DNA from: a virus | DNA length: 58,522 bases | Virus record (IMG/VR): IMGVR_UViG_3300029448_000026 | Coordinates: 1 to 58,522 of that record | Reading direction: 5' to 3' (one strand) | Shown: positions 8,725 through 17,478 of the stretch, in pieces | How the letters are laid out: the number at the start of each line of letters is the position of its first letter | Position numbering within the stretch: position 1 is the first letter of the stretch | Translations under genes and position numbers: made by a program | Notes under the pieces: model-generated | The model's input: the letters and a program-made list of their open reading frames with translations, nothing else | The model's database searches: none | Told to the model about the DNA's origin: nothing

Positions 8725-10739
8725 TACCGTCTCCCGTCTGGTCGCATCCTAATTCTTTGTGCGCCTACTTGCCATTGAGTACCTACGTCACTAGAGGTAA
8801 CTTTAAATAATACTTGCCTGCCTCTAAAACGTAAATCTAGTTCTTGTGTATAGTTTTCATACAACCCATAAAGAGTAGGGGGATATGTAGCTGATATTTC
8901 TTGTTTGTAACCTTTTTGTTGGGGATAAGTTGTAGTATTTCCACCTTGAGTTTCTGAGAAGTCTTCTCCTCCTACAGAAGGAGGTTGTGGAGTTACACCT
9001 GAACCTGAATTAGCAAAAGTAATAAACTCAAAGGTTAGTTTTGGAGTTTGTGTCCAGTCAGAACCAGAAAACAAGATATCAGGTAGTAGTTTATCTACAA
9101 ACATAAATCTATCGCCATCGTCTAAATCAAAGAAAGATGAGGTAATTCCTGCATTTATAGAAGAGGAAGTAGAGGTAGATTTATCATCAATACCTTTTTC
9201 ATGAAATAAAAGCCTGCCTGCTGTAGTACCACTATTACCCGTACCACCTGTGACGTAAGCACTGATTGGATAGTCTTGTATACCAGAATCAACCCAAGCA
9301 GTTCTAAAAAAGCTACCATAATACCATATATCATCTACATAGTTATAAATTACATATCTGCCATTATAAAACCACCATACTTCATTAAAGGCTTCGTTTG
9401 TACCCGCATTTATCTGTGGAGTTTGATCTCTATCTACCCCTGCGAATACATATTTTTTTACCTTACAAGGAAGAGGTTTTACTGTACCGTCATAGATGTA
9501 AAACTGATCTTTACCCATCCAAAAAGCTATACCTGATGCATAAACAACCGCATTTTGTGAAATAATTGATATATTGTCACCAACTAATTGTTGCCCCCAT
9601 ACAGCTTGCCCTCCTATATAAGAAAAAGCGTATAAAGAAGAGTCTGTCCAAACTAATATTTCTTGTCTACCTTGTAGAGCAGCTACAATTTCAGAACCTC
9701 TTGCTAAAGGTAACGAACCAGCTTGGTTTTCTGCAGAAGGAGTCCAGTTGGCAGGACCTTCTTGGTCTGACCAACGAACAAGCATTGGGTCTAAAGTTAC
9801 ACTGCCTAACGGGTTTACACCAAAACAAAAAACAAACCTGTTGTCAGACACTAACGATAAGTTTTGTTTAACTGGAGTATTAGAAGCTGCAGGTCTAGAA
9901 GATAATAGAACACCACGATTTGCGTCATTTACACCATTACTTGCATCCCAGTAATATAAAACTCCGCCTTTAAATCCAAAAATTAAATCTTCCCCAAAAT
10001 TAGATTGTGACCATATGCGTATAGCACTAATATCTGTTGATAGGCTTGAATGCCCCCAAGCATCTTCTCCCCATGTACCTGCACTCCAACCATTAATAGC
10101 TTGCGCATTATCTGCACCGATATTTAATTGGTATGTTCCAACTGTAGAACTACCCCCATTACCAGAATCTGAGCCAGTAGCGGATACAGCAGTTCCGTCA
10201 ATATTACCCCCTGCAGTTGTAATATCTCCTATAGCAGATACAGTTCTTGCTTTTATTTTGTATGAATTAGAATTTACGACTTCATGAATTTGATATTCTT
10301 GATTAAGAACAGCAGCCGTAATGTTTCCTCCCAGAGAGGCTGCATCACTAAAAGTAACAAAATCATAAACTGTAGCTCCATGGGCTGTATCGGTAACAGT
10401 TATTATTTCAGAACTATTTGTTGCAGAAAACGTTACATCTCCCGCACTTGTAGTAGCTCTAATAGGGGTAACATCATAATATTTACCCCCCATTTCGATG
10501 TAGAATTTCATTTGGGTTCCTACACCAATAAGCTTTAAACCCCCCAAGGTAGTCCAGTTAGATAGAGATCTACAAGCACCAAGAAAGTACTTTTCAGATA
10601 TGCGTTCCCAACCACCTATTTTTTCAGGAAAACCTTTTCTAAAACGTACATTATATCCATCATACCACCCGCCTTCGGAAGCATACATGGTATTTTCTCT
10701 ATCTATTCCAGGTTTGAAAACTATCTTTTTATAAGGCAT
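8724..10739 (-). CDS. P22 gp10-like tail hub / packaged-DNA stabilisation protein
   Basis: This 671-residue beta-rich protein has repeated aromatic and Asp/Gly blade-like segments (GGVLYYWDASNG, SSLYAFSYIGG, KDQFYIYDGTVK, YNYVDDIWYYG), the pattern of the beta-propeller tail accessory proteins typified by P22 gp10. The N-terminal GIDRENTMYASEGGWYDGYNV is typical of the family as I know it. In P22, gp10 plugs the portal channel after packaging and joins gp4 to the tail needle. An inserted Ser/Thr/Gly-rich stretch at about residues 95-210 is variable-looking. Family assignment is from motif memory and order next to other P22-like neck genes. Confidence 0.7.
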   Translation of the reverse strand: MPYKKIVFKPGIDRENTMYASEGGWYDGYNVRFRKGFPEKIGGWERISEKYFLGACRSLSNWTTLGGLKLIGVGTQMKFYIEMGGKYYDVTPIRATTSAGDVTFSATNSSEIITVTDTAHGATVYDFVTFSDAASLGGNITAAVLNQEYQIHEVVNSNSYKIKARTVSAIGDITTAGGNIDGTAVSATGSDSGNGGSSTVGTYQLNIGADNAQAINGWSAGTWGEDAWGHSSLSTDISAIRIWSQSNFGEDLIFGFKGGVLYYWDASNGVNDANRGVLLSSRPAASNTPVKQNLSLVSDNRFVFCFGVNPLGSVTLDPMLVRWSDQEGPANWTPSAENQAGSLPLARGSEIVAALQGRQEILVWTDSSLYAFSYIGGQAVWGQQLVGDNISIISQNAVVYASGIAFWMGKDQFYIYDGTVKPLPCKVKKYVFAGVDRDQTPQINAGTNEAFNEVWWFYNGRYVIYNYVDDIWYYGSFFRTAWVDSGIQDYPISAYVTGGTGNSGTTAGRLLFHEKGIDDKSTSTSSSINAGITSSFFDLDDGDRFMFVDKLLPDILFSGSDWTQTPKLTFEFITFANSGSGVTPQPPSVGGEDFSETQGGNTTTYPQQKGYKQEISATYPPTLYGLYENYTQELDLRFRGRQVLFKVTSSDVGTQWQVGAQRIRMRPDGRR

Positions 10740-10748
10740 GGTAACATG

Positions 10749-11204
10749 TTACTCTATAATTTCAAAATGAGGTCCATCTATAAAAGGTCTTCGGCCTTGA
10801 CTACGTCTTAGGTCAATATATGAGTTCATAGCATCTTCCATCGTACCGTCCCATTGGCGTATGTCGTCTACACTCCAGGCTGCGCCCCATCTAATAGTTA
10901 CATTATTATTCTTAGCAGCTTGAGCCATAGCATCAGCAATATCATCATAAAGATTCAACTCCCAAGACCCCCTCGACCCAACATAAGCCATGAGATCAAC
11001 TGCATGACCTGTAAGGTGTTTGCTCGACATTGTCTGGCTCGCGCCTTTATCTACAAGCTCGCGTTGTTCTGCTTCCGTTCTCATCCCACAAATCACACCG
11101 AAGTCAATTTTTGAAAGTTTTATGGCATCTTTAACACAGTATATCAAGTCAGGATGTACACCTTTAAGACGGTCTAAAGATCTTTGGCTTAGTTTAAAAC
11201 TCAT
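10749..11204 (-). CDS. M15-type D-Ala-D-Ala / L-Ala-D-Glu peptidase endolysin
   Basis: This is a 151-residue peptidoglycan peptidase. The zinc-site motif SxHxxGxAxD is complete: S61? K, H63, G66 and D70 (SKHLTGHAVD), with the second histidine motif GPHFEI at H146. The length matches single-domain phage M15 endolysins, which have no signal peptide and need a holin to reach the wall. The holin gene starts its stop within four bases of this start (overlap at 11201-11204). It is therefore the lysis enzyme of the late arm. Exact bond cleaved cannot be told from sequence alone. Confidence 0.88.
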   Translation of the reverse strand: MSFKLSQRSLDRLKGVHPDLIYCVKDAIKLSKIDFGVICGMRTEAEQRELVDKGASQTMSSKHLTGHAVDLMAYVGSRGSWELNLYDDIADAMAQAAKNNNVTIRWGAAWSVDDIRQWDGTMEDAMNSYIDLRRSQGRRPFIDGPHFEIIE

Positions 11205-11602
11205 TTTGTTAATCCTTTCTGCTTTTCATACGTTCTCAATCCACCGATTCCCAGCATTCCGCCCAAAACCGTAAGAAGTGTACCCATGTCAAATTTTGGC
11301 AAATCAGGTATATCTGCACCAGTTAATGCAACTATAAAAATAATAACAGGCTGCAAAATAAAATGGTAGCAAAAAGCAACCCCGCAGACCCAACCAACGA
11401 AAGGACGCCAGCCACCTTTAAAAATGCTTCCACTTGCAGCTTCTGCTGCATTAACCTCAATTTGGGCGAGGGCCAGCTGCTGTGCGTGTTTTTCGGACAT
11501 TGTTGCAAGTTCTTGAGCCAATCTTCTTTTTAGATCTTGGTCAGGTATTGCTTTGTCTAGTATCTGCGATACTGGTTGTATAAGACTACTTAGTAAGCTC
11601 AA
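11201..11602 (-). CDS. Three-helix holin of the GTA type
   Basis: This 133-residue protein has an N-terminal amphipathic helix, then FKGGWRPFVGWVCGVAF, a hydrophobic helix (HFILQPVIIFIVAL) and a third hydrophobic segment (LLTVLGGMLGIGGLRTYEK) with a basic tail. The block GGWRPFVGWVCG followed by a QP-containing membrane helix is characteristic of the gene-transfer-agent 3TM holin family. It forms the inner membrane lesion that releases the M15 endolysin. It overlaps that gene by four bases and the upstream EF-hand membrane gene by 17 bases. Confidence 0.85.
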   Translation of the reverse strand: MSLLSSLIQPVSQILDKAIPDQDLKRRLAQELATMSEKHAQQLALAQIEVNAAEAASGSIFKGGWRPFVGWVCGVAFCYHFILQPVIIFIVALTGADIPDLPKFDMGTLLTVLGGMLGIGGLRTYEKQKGLTK

Positions 11603-11936
11603 AATTCTCCCCCTTGCTTCCTCTTCTTGCTAATTGATTAAACCCAATAAAACTGCCAATTATCCCCATATTCGATAATATCCAAATTTCAGCAATTCCA
11701 CTCAAATGGTCAATTCGGTCTATGGGTATAAGGGGGGTCATTAGTACAATAATAAAAACTGTAACTGTTAGTGCAGAGAACCATACAAGCCAGCGTTGTT
11801 GGTCTTCCTTTTTATCTCTATTCTCCAAGAGAACCATACGTTCCCTAATTTCTAATTCTTTATCGCTAACTACACCATCACCATTTGCATCTGCTTTTGC
11901 CCAGACACTGTCTTTTTCTAACTTTTTCTGTGCCAT
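11586..11936 (-). CDS. EF-hand-like membrane protein in lysis cassette (116 aa)
   Basis: Residues 15-26 (DANGDGVVSDKE) match a canonical 12-residue EF-hand calcium loop, with D1, N3, D5, G6, V8 and E12 all present. A charged coiled coil follows (ERMVLLENRDKKED) and then two hydrophobic segments (LVWFSALTVTVFIIVLM and IAEIWILSNMGIIGSFIG). The topology fits a small inner membrane protein. It overlaps the holin start, so it belongs to the lysis unit and might be an antiholin or regulator; calcium dependence is pure inference from the loop. No family name is known to me. Confidence 0.75.
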   Translation of the reverse strand: MAQKKLEKDSVWAKADANGDGVVSDKELEIRERMVLLENRDKKEDQQRWLVWFSALTVTVFIIVLMTPLIPIDRIDHLSGIAEIWILSNMGIIGSFIGFNQLARRGSKGENFELTK

Positions 11937-11943
11937 AATACAC

Positions 11944-12036
11944 CTACTTTATAAATAACCATTTTGGTGGGAAAAATACAGTCCAATACATAGCTGCTAG
12001 TACAATTGCTATAAGTATTAAATCTTCAATCTCCAT
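11944..12036 (-). CDS. 30-aa single-span membrane protein
   Basis: This short gene encodes 30 residues: an acidic start (MEIEDL), one hydrophobic helix (ILIAIVLAAMYWTVFF) and a short tail ending KWLFIK. Its ATG at 12036 lies 11 bases inside the 3' end of the upstream gene, and it ends 7 bases before the EF-hand gene start. A GAGAGTGG element upstream could serve as a weak ribosome binding site. The composition and its place among membrane genes of the lysis cassette support it; shortness limits confidence. Confidence 0.55.
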   Translation of the reverse strand: MEIEDLILIAIVLAAMYWTVFFPPKWLFIK

Positions 12037-12547
12037 TGTACCACTCTCTAAAACTAGGACTGCCACGTTCCATTGCGTTCAATAAAAATGCACCAAATAC
12101 GGTTACGGCTAATCCTGCTACAAGTAATAAACCTATTCCTATTGCTACTACTTCCATTATTTCTTCTTGCTTGGCCTTCCTCGCTTTCGCTTCTGCTTTT
12201 GCTTGCTCTTTGGCCTCTTGAATACGTTTAGCACGTAAATCCACGATAGACTTAAACGTACCATGTCCAAAACGTTGGTCAATAAGAACCGACATTTCAT
12301 AACGCTGCTCTGCAGCAATTTTTGCATCAATAACTTCATGGGCAACACTCTTTATTCCTAGTTGATCTTTTAAGTTTACTCCGTCTTTCTTAGCTCTTCT
12401 TGCATTAATCTCTTGCTCTCCATCAAGTAAATCATCTATCGCACCTACTATATCGTTTACATCCCTTGCGGTGCTGATAGTTGATTTTATAAAGTCTACA
12501 CTCTGCCTGACAAGGTTGATACCAGTTACTATATCTCCTAACACCAT
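12026..12547 (-). CDS. Coiled-coil protein with C-terminal membrane helix (173 aa)
   Basis: The first 125 residues are helical and highly charged, ending in a Lys/Ala/Glu-rich coiled coil (about residues 108-128), followed by one strong membrane helix (VVAIGIGLLLVAGLAVTVFGAFLL, about residues 132-155) and a short tail. It lies in the lysis cassette between two tiny membrane proteins. I know similar proteins from marine phages only as hypothetical. A spanin-like or holin-accessory role is conceivable but there is no lipobox or outer-membrane partner visible. Confidence 0.65.
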   Translation of the reverse strand: MVLGDIVTGINLVRQSVDFIKSTISTARDVNDIVGAIDDLLDGEQEINARRAKKDGVNLKDQLGIKSVAHEVIDAKIAAEQRYEMSVLIDQRFGHGTFKSIVDLRAKRIQEAKEQAKAEAKARKAKQEEIMEVVAIGIGLLLVAGLAVTVFGAFLLNAMERGSPSFREWYNGD

Positions 12548-12550
12548 ACA

Positions 12551-12712
12551 TCATGCCTTAATTACTAGCGAGATTAATAACACTATTGTTGTACCACTCG
12601 CTCCTATAAGTATCATTTCTAGTCTTTTGACACGGCCTAGTATAACAACCCACCGTTCTTCACTAACAGCTTTATGTACTTCAAATTCTGTTCTTAATTG
12701 ATCCAATTTCAT
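12551..12712 (-). CDS. 53-aa XhlA-like small membrane protein
   Basis: The 53-residue protein has a charged helix (about residues 4-33) with the ending ILGRVKRLEMIL and then one hydrophobic helix (GTTIVLLISLVI) and a short basic end. The layout, amphipathic helix then a single span, recalls XhlA-type hemolysin/holin partners, but the resemblance is only general. TAAGGA lies immediately before the ATG and a TTAGG slightly upstream. The gene fills the gap between the fibre-assembly-like gene and the coiled-coil membrane gene exactly. Confidence 0.55.
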   Translation of the reverse strand: MKLDQLRTEFEVHKAVSEERWVVILGRVKRLEMILIGASGTTIVLLISLVIKA

Positions 12713-12719
12713 TCCTTAC

Positions 12720-13202
12720 CTAACTAGGTTTTGTAGGCCAATCACTGTTTTCCAGATTGGGCCAATTACTGTGGGTAGGCAAATCACGTAAAGCTTGCCT
12801 ATAAGTTTTCATAGTATCAGACATTGTAACATCTGATAAGGCATAGAAATCTGTTTCTGTTAAAAGATTATTTCTTATTGCCCTGTTTGTATCTGCTTTT
12901 ATAGTATCTATTTGAGTTTGGTATTCAGCATCTTTAGTAGCTTTATCTGTACCACTATACCTATCTTCTTCTTTCCATTTAACAACCCAATCGCCATTTG
13001 AATTTTTCTCTATACCATCTTTAGATACTACCTTAGTAATTGCAGAAGGTGCAGGAGCAGGAGTTTCAAATATAGCTTTGTACCCCAAATTCTCTATAAT
13101 CACAGCTGTAGGTACAGTAGGAAAAGACGTATTAGGGTTATCTGCTTTAATACCACTCCATGTTTTAGTGACTTTATTTGTTTCATGATAATATTCTGCC
13201 AT
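12720..13202 (-). CDS. Tail-fibre assembly-like protein, paralogue 1 (160 aa)
   Basis: The start at 13202 is chosen because AGGAG lies just upstream; an upstream in-frame start would add a Tyr/Ile-rich stretch without an SD. The C-terminal third (TYRQALRDLPTHSNWPNLE) matches the end of tail fibre assembly/chaperone-like proteins, and is nearly repeated in the gene at 17479-17850. The N-terminal half (AEYYHETNKVTKTW) is variable. It directly follows the large fibre gene. Such proteins assist folding of the adjacent fibre or form part of it; the family link is from memory. Confidence 0.7.
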   Translation of the reverse strand: MAEYYHETNKVTKTWSGIKADNPNTSFPTVPTAVIIENLGYKAIFETPAPAPSAITKVVSKDGIEKNSNGDWVVKWKEEDRYSGTDKATKDAEYQTQIDTIKADTNRAIRNNLLTETDFYALSDVTMSDTMKTYRQALRDLPTHSNWPNLENSDWPTKPS

Positions 13203-13210
13203 ATCGACTC

Positions 13211-15382
13211 CTATGAAAAAGCTATAAATATATATGTACAAGTTGCAGCGGTGCTAACTATTTTAAACCCACTACTATAAGGTTGTATGAGTCCTGACTG
13301 ACCATTTGATGACGACCCCGCATGATCGTAATTAATAGCAAGATAGTCATCGCTACCTGTTGTTATGCCTTGTACCGAACTAAACATATACCACTGTACA
13401 TTTGAAATAGTGCCAGCCCTACTTCCATCCCTCATTAAAACATACCTTGCACCACTTGAAAATCCACAGTCTACATTAGAAGCATTGCCATTTGTATGCG
13501 TAATACTGCCTACCTTACTAACTCCTGCTTTCGTAGCAAAACATATAGCTGCGTAGTCTATTGCAGTAACATTTTGTCCAGCATTATTAGCTAATCCTAT
13601 TGCACCGCTTGAAAGGTCGCCTGCAAAACATAATTGGTTATTCCAATCACTTCCAACAGTAAACACAGAAGAAGTTGGAGCAGGGTACGACCCCCAAGAT
13701 AAATCATCTGCCCAAGAAGCTCCACTATTACCAGGTAAACCATTCAAAGAAACTACTTTACTATTGTCTTTAAGCCAATTACTATAAAACCCTACCATCC
13801 TTTTATTAGAATCATTTGCTTCAAGTGCTTGAAAAATAATTGCTTCAGGAGCAACTCCTAAATTATGTTCTACATTACGAGTGTTAGTCGCATCACCTCT
13901 ATAATATGTAACATCTAATGTTTCTGGGTATGTGCGAAACATCCAATTTATAAAATTTACTCCATAATTAGCATATCCACTAGCACCCGTACCTCCATCT
14001 AGTCCTGTTGGAGAGTATATTGTACGGTTAGATATATCACCTAAATCCCTAGTTTCATCTAACTGGTTGACAAGATAGCCTCTAGTTTCACCTTGGGACC
14101 CCCTACAAAATCTATACAGGAACATATTCTGACCGCCTGTACCAGTTGTTAGGCTAAAATTACTTCTACTTATAGCCCAGTCTACAGGCCATCCAGTAAA
14201 GAAACTTGTCAACCACTCACTCCAAGTATCCAAGGATGTATCTGCTAAATTTGATTTTTGCCCATAATAAACTTGAGTTCCCGCTGTTGGGGTCTTCATT
14301 GGACCTTTCCTAATAGCAACTCCTACTATTGGGTAATAATGCTCGTGGTAAAGTTTTTTTCCTCCGTTAAAAAAATCTAATTTAGAAGTACTATCCGTTG
14401 TTCCAGCAAAACCTCTATCAACTGCCCAGCTCCTACCACCTCTCCCAAAACCTAGTTGTTGGTCTTGTAAAAACCAATTCTCAGTAGTTGAATCATTTCT
14501 TTTAGTTAAAACCCATTGAGGCATCCATCCAAGATCTTGGTAAGGGTGTGTTCCTGAAGGCCAAGTACCACTGTTGGTAGCTAAACTAAAACATTGAACA
14601 AGCCCTGTAGAAGAGGTGTCATGATTCCAAGCTGATATTACGTAGTTACCTGTGGCAAGTGCTGTACTAAGTGTTACCGTATTATTACTAACTGAAATAA
14701 CAGTGCTAGTAAAAGGAAAGTTATTTGTATTTAATTTTGCCAACTTGCCTGCTGCAAATCCCCTATGCCAACACCAAGAATCTACACTTGAGGAGAGATC
14801 ATAAGATTTAACTACAACAAACCCTGGGTTTTCTAGATCTAATGTAACCGTTGTAGGAGAAGAATTATTATGATTTACTGTTCTAATATCGAAAAATTTA
14901 GGATGTCTCCTGAAAGTATACATATTGTAGTTTCTTCTGGTGGTGTTATAAGCCCTAGCAGCCCCATGATTAAAATCTACATAATTACCACTCGCATCTT
15001 GGGGATAATTACCATAACTAGGGTCTCCTGCTGGCTGACCTACCAAAATACCACTATTACTAAAGTCTATGGAGTTTGCTAAAGTTTGTTGGGCGTAGTT
15101 ATTTTCACTTACATATAAAGCTTTATCTGCCCCACGTTCTGTATCAAACCAACATTCAGGTTGAGAACTATGGTCATAATAAAGAGTTCCGCCAGATCGT
15201 ATCCATACCATACCTCCGTAGTCTAACATACGTATACCGTTAGGTATTGTTCTATCAGAACCTGCTGAACTAGAAGCATAGTTTCCACCATACGCATCTA
15301 AGGCAAAAACATCTTCTATATCTGGCTGTAGTTCAGACCCGCCCGCTGCAGCCATTAAGATTTTTTGTGATAAAGTACTCAT
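13211..15382 (-). CDS. Tail fibre or receptor-binding protein (723 aa)
   Basis: A 723-residue beta-rich protein with many Asn, Ser, Gly and aromatic residues. The blocks MVWIRSGG, WCWHRGFAAGK, CWFDTERGADK and YTFRRHPKFF are like the repeated domains of large cyanophage and pelagiphage fibre proteins (sometimes classed as DUF7483). A fibre assembly-like gene lies directly downstream, which supports a fibre role. Its start overlaps the preceding stop by one base (TAATG). It probably contacts the host surface; the receptor cannot be inferred. Confidence 0.75.
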   Translation of the reverse strand: MSTLSQKILMAAAGGSELQPDIEDVFALDAYGGNYASSSAGSDRTIPNGIRMLDYGGMVWIRSGGTLYYDHSSQPECWFDTERGADKALYVSENNYAQQTLANSIDFSNSGILVGQPAGDPSYGNYPQDASGNYVDFNHGAARAYNTTRRNYNMYTFRRHPKFFDIRTVNHNNSSPTTVTLDLENPGFVVVKSYDLSSSVDSWCWHRGFAAGKLAKLNTNNFPFTSTVISVSNNTVTLSTALATGNYVISAWNHDTSSTGLVQCFSLATNSGTWPSGTHPYQDLGWMPQWVLTKRNDSTTENWFLQDQQLGFGRGGRSWAVDRGFAGTTDSTSKLDFFNGGKKLYHEHYYPIVGVAIRKGPMKTPTAGTQVYYGQKSNLADTSLDTWSEWLTSFFTGWPVDWAISRSNFSLTTGTGGQNMFLYRFCRGSQGETRGYLVNQLDETRDLGDISNRTIYSPTGLDGGTGASGYANYGVNFINWMFRTYPETLDVTYYRGDATNTRNVEHNLGVAPEAIIFQALEANDSNKRMVGFYSNWLKDNSKVVSLNGLPGNSGASWADDLSWGSYPAPTSSVFTVGSDWNNQLCFAGDLSSGAIGLANNAGQNVTAIDYAAICFATKAGVSKVGSITHTNGNASNVDCGFSSGARYVLMRDGSRAGTISNVQWYMFSSVQGITTGSDDYLAINYDHAGSSSNGQSGLIQPYSSGFKIVSTAATCTYIFIAFS

Positions 15383-16560
15383 TAGCCTAGTCTTTTACCT
15401 GCTGTAAACCCATAGTATGTTGTACCCCCGTCAGTGGTAAAAAAGGTAAACACGTCTACTTCACCTGCAGTTGTAGAAAGTGAAGGGGTAGCCCCTAAAG
15501 GCCAGTCAACAGAACCAGGCCATGTAGGTAATTTACTTCCTCCTGAACCTTGAGTAATTTTTAATGTAAATCCGTAAGCTGTGCCACTGGCAGGTGGGTT
15601 AGAGAATGTGTAAGTTACGTTACCTGTAAGAGTATGTTCAAACACGTTACCAGTTGATAGGTCAATGGTTTTTGTACCTGTAACCGTTGTGTCAGGGGCA
15701 GGTCTAGTTTCTTGGTAAGTTAACGGTTTAACACTGCCCGTAAATGTAGTTGCTGTACCGCCTGTAGGCACTGCCATAACAATAGCATCTGCATCGTTCT
15801 TTATTGTTACATCATTAACAGCTCCTTGCCCTGTGAGAATTAATCCTTCATCACTTGTATAACCCATAGCAGCTATATCGCCTGATGACGTGTCTCCAAG
15901 AGGTTTAACAGTTCCTAAAACAGTTATATCAGTTTGACCTGTAAGTACTTTTAATACTTCGTTACCTTCATCATTTTTTATAGTTACATCGTTATCAGAT
16001 CCTTGACCTGTAAGAATTAGACCTTGTGCAGATGTATACCCCATTGCTGCGTTATCGTCAGCTGCGGTAGCACCAGTAGCTTCTATTTTTCCACCTGTAA
16101 CACTTCCAGAAGCAGTAACTGTTTTAGGAGTAAGAGTTACAGTATTTAACACATCATAAACAATCGCACCCGCACCACCACCGTCAGTTGCCACTACTTT
16201 TACACTAGAAGCAGGGATAGCAACTGAAGCCCCCCCTCCTGAACCTTGTTTAATAGTTAAGGCGTAAGAAGTAGAATTTTTTATAATCCAGACTTTACTA
16301 ACGCTATCTGGGGCTAAAGTAACTATACAGGCTTGTCCTCCTCCAGTAAGGTCAAGAAACATAGCTCTTGTTTCCCCATTTGTATCAGTTGCATCAGGCA
16401 TGGTTAAAGTAACAGTTGCAGCGTTACCGATTGCCTTAGTTCGTCTTCCTAAAGCCTTTCCCAATAGAGATAAGTTAGTATTCGTAGCTGTACCCCAAGT
16501 ACCAGATCTTTCACCTGTACCTATCTCTTCCAATCTTAAAGCATTATCATATGTACTCAT
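15382..16560 (-). CDS. Tail fibre protein with duplicated domain (392 aa)
   Basis: The N-terminus (LEEIGTGERSGTWGTATN) is a typical fibre attachment region in phages. Residues about 165-275 contain a duplicated unit: AAMGYTSAQGLILTGQG and AAMGYTSDEGLILTGQG, each followed by DVTIKND and a TVKPL-like ending. The C-terminal domain (TLTGNVTYTFSNPPASG) resembles fibre tip segments of other phages. Upstream is a 57-base gap containing an 8-base inverted repeat and an AAGGAAC ribosome binding site. The protein is probably a trimeric fibre shaft or adaptor. Confidence 0.75.
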   Translation of the reverse strand: MSTYDNALRLEEIGTGERSGTWGTATNTNLSLLGKALGRRTKAIGNAATVTLTMPDATDTNGETRAMFLDLTGGGQACIVTLAPDSVSKVWIIKNSTSYALTIKQGSGGGASVAIPASSVKVVATDGGGAGAIVYDVLNTVTLTPKTVTASGSVTGGKIEATGATAADDNAAMGYTSAQGLILTGQGSDNDVTIKNDEGNEVLKVLTGQTDITVLGTVKPLGDTSSGDIAAMGYTSDEGLILTGQGAVNDVTIKNDADAIVMAVPTGGTATTFTGSVKPLTYQETRPAPDTTVTGTKTIDLSTGNVFEHTLTGNVTYTFSNPPASGTAYGFTLKITQGSGGSKLPTWPGSVDWPLGATPSLSTTAGEVDVFTFFTTDGGTTYYGFTAGKRLG

Positions 16561-16576
16561 ATCGTGTTCCTTTGTG

Positions 16577-16612
16577 TCTAGATACTATACTAAATAAACA
16601 AAATTATCTAGA
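16577..16612 (-). promoter_or_regulatory. Inverted repeat in the leader of the duplicated-domain fibre gene
   Basis: TCTAGATA at 16577-16584 pairs perfectly with TATCTAGA at 16605-16612 across a 20-base AT-rich loop. It lies in the only gap of note between the fibre genes, 17 bases upstream of the minus-strand ATG at 16560. It could be an RNA hairpin or a protein site; no T-tract follows, so it is not an obvious terminator. Confidence 0.4.
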
Positions 16613-16616
16613 ATAT

Positions 16617-17474
16617 TTATGCTGCTTCTAATTCATTAATCCAATTTGGTGTTTGACTAGGAGTTACTGGGTTAAAAGTATTTGCTATTGCAACAGGGGG
16701 TTGAGTTACATATCCAGGAGTCTGATTTGGTAATACATCAGACCACATAAATAGTTGCCCTGCTGTACCTATAGCTTCTGCCCCAGTAGGATATACGTTT
16801 GCTTTACCTGTTACACTGCTTAACGCGTGAGTAGAACTTGTCATAGCAGACATAGCAGATAATGTTATGGTTACACTTATGCTTATAGAAATAGTACCCA
16901 TAGCAGAAGTCATGGCACTTGTAGTATTTAACGTTTGAAAAGTGTCTCCGATAGAAGATGTAAGTGCTGAAGGGGCAGATAAAGTTAAGTTTGCGTCTCC
17001 AGATACAGTAGTCCCACTACCTATAGCTGTAGTACCCTGCACTCCCGTAAGAGTCTCAAATACGTTTCCTAGTGTAGATGTAAGCCCTGCCATTGCAGAA
17101 AGCGTTACATTGGCATCTCCTGATGTAGTTACTCCATTTATACTAGTGGTAGCTTCTATTCCTGTAAGGTTGACTACTACATCAATAACAACGGTTAGAG
17201 TACCCACATTAGAAGTTGCTTGAGTGCTGTTTAGAGTTTCAAAAATATTACCTAATGAGGTTGTCATCAAGTAAGTAGGAGCTTCTATAATAGCAAAACC
17301 TGTACCAGACACTTCGCCTACGTGACTAGTAGCTTGTATACCTGTAAGAGTAGTTAAGAAGTTCGGGCTTATTGATGTAGTAGCTTCTATACCCGTAACG
17401 GCTACATCTATATTTGCCCCTCTAGCTAAACCTGAAAATGGGGCAGATGAAAAAGGATTAGCTGCGTAACTCAA
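16617..17474 (-). CDS. Short-repeat beta protein, virion surface type (285 aa)
   Basis: The body is at least six imperfect repeats of about 25-35 residues with cores such as VTGIEATTSIS, LTGIQATSHVG, LTGIEATTSIN and LTGVQGTTAIG. Each looks like a beta-hairpin pair. The last 60 residues (GQLFMWSDVLPNQTPGYV) are aromatic and proline-rich. The same repeat core appears once in the zinc-ribbon protein at 24011-24502. I read it as a virion decoration or fibre component. Exact role is unknown. Confidence 0.65.
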   Translation of the reverse strand: MSYAANPFSSAPFSGLARGANIDVAVTGIEATTSISPNFLTTLTGIQATSHVGEVSGTGFAIIEAPTYLMTTSLGNIFETLNSTQATSNVGTLTVVIDVVVNLTGIEATTSINGVTTSGDANVTLSAMAGLTSTLGNVFETLTGVQGTTAIGSGTTVSGDANLTLSAPSALTSSIGDTFQTLNTTSAMTSAMGTISISISVTITLSAMSAMTSSTHALSSVTGKANVYPTGAEAIGTAGQLFMWSDVLPNQTPGYVTQPPVAIANTFNPVTPSQTPNWINELEAA

Positions 17475-17478
17475 TTAT

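Noticed and set aside
13203-13241. Longer start for the fibre-assembly-like gene
   Set aside because: The upstream in-frame extension encodes a Tyr/Ile/Phe-rich stretch overlapping the fibre gene and lacks an SD, whereas AGGAG precedes the chosen ATG.
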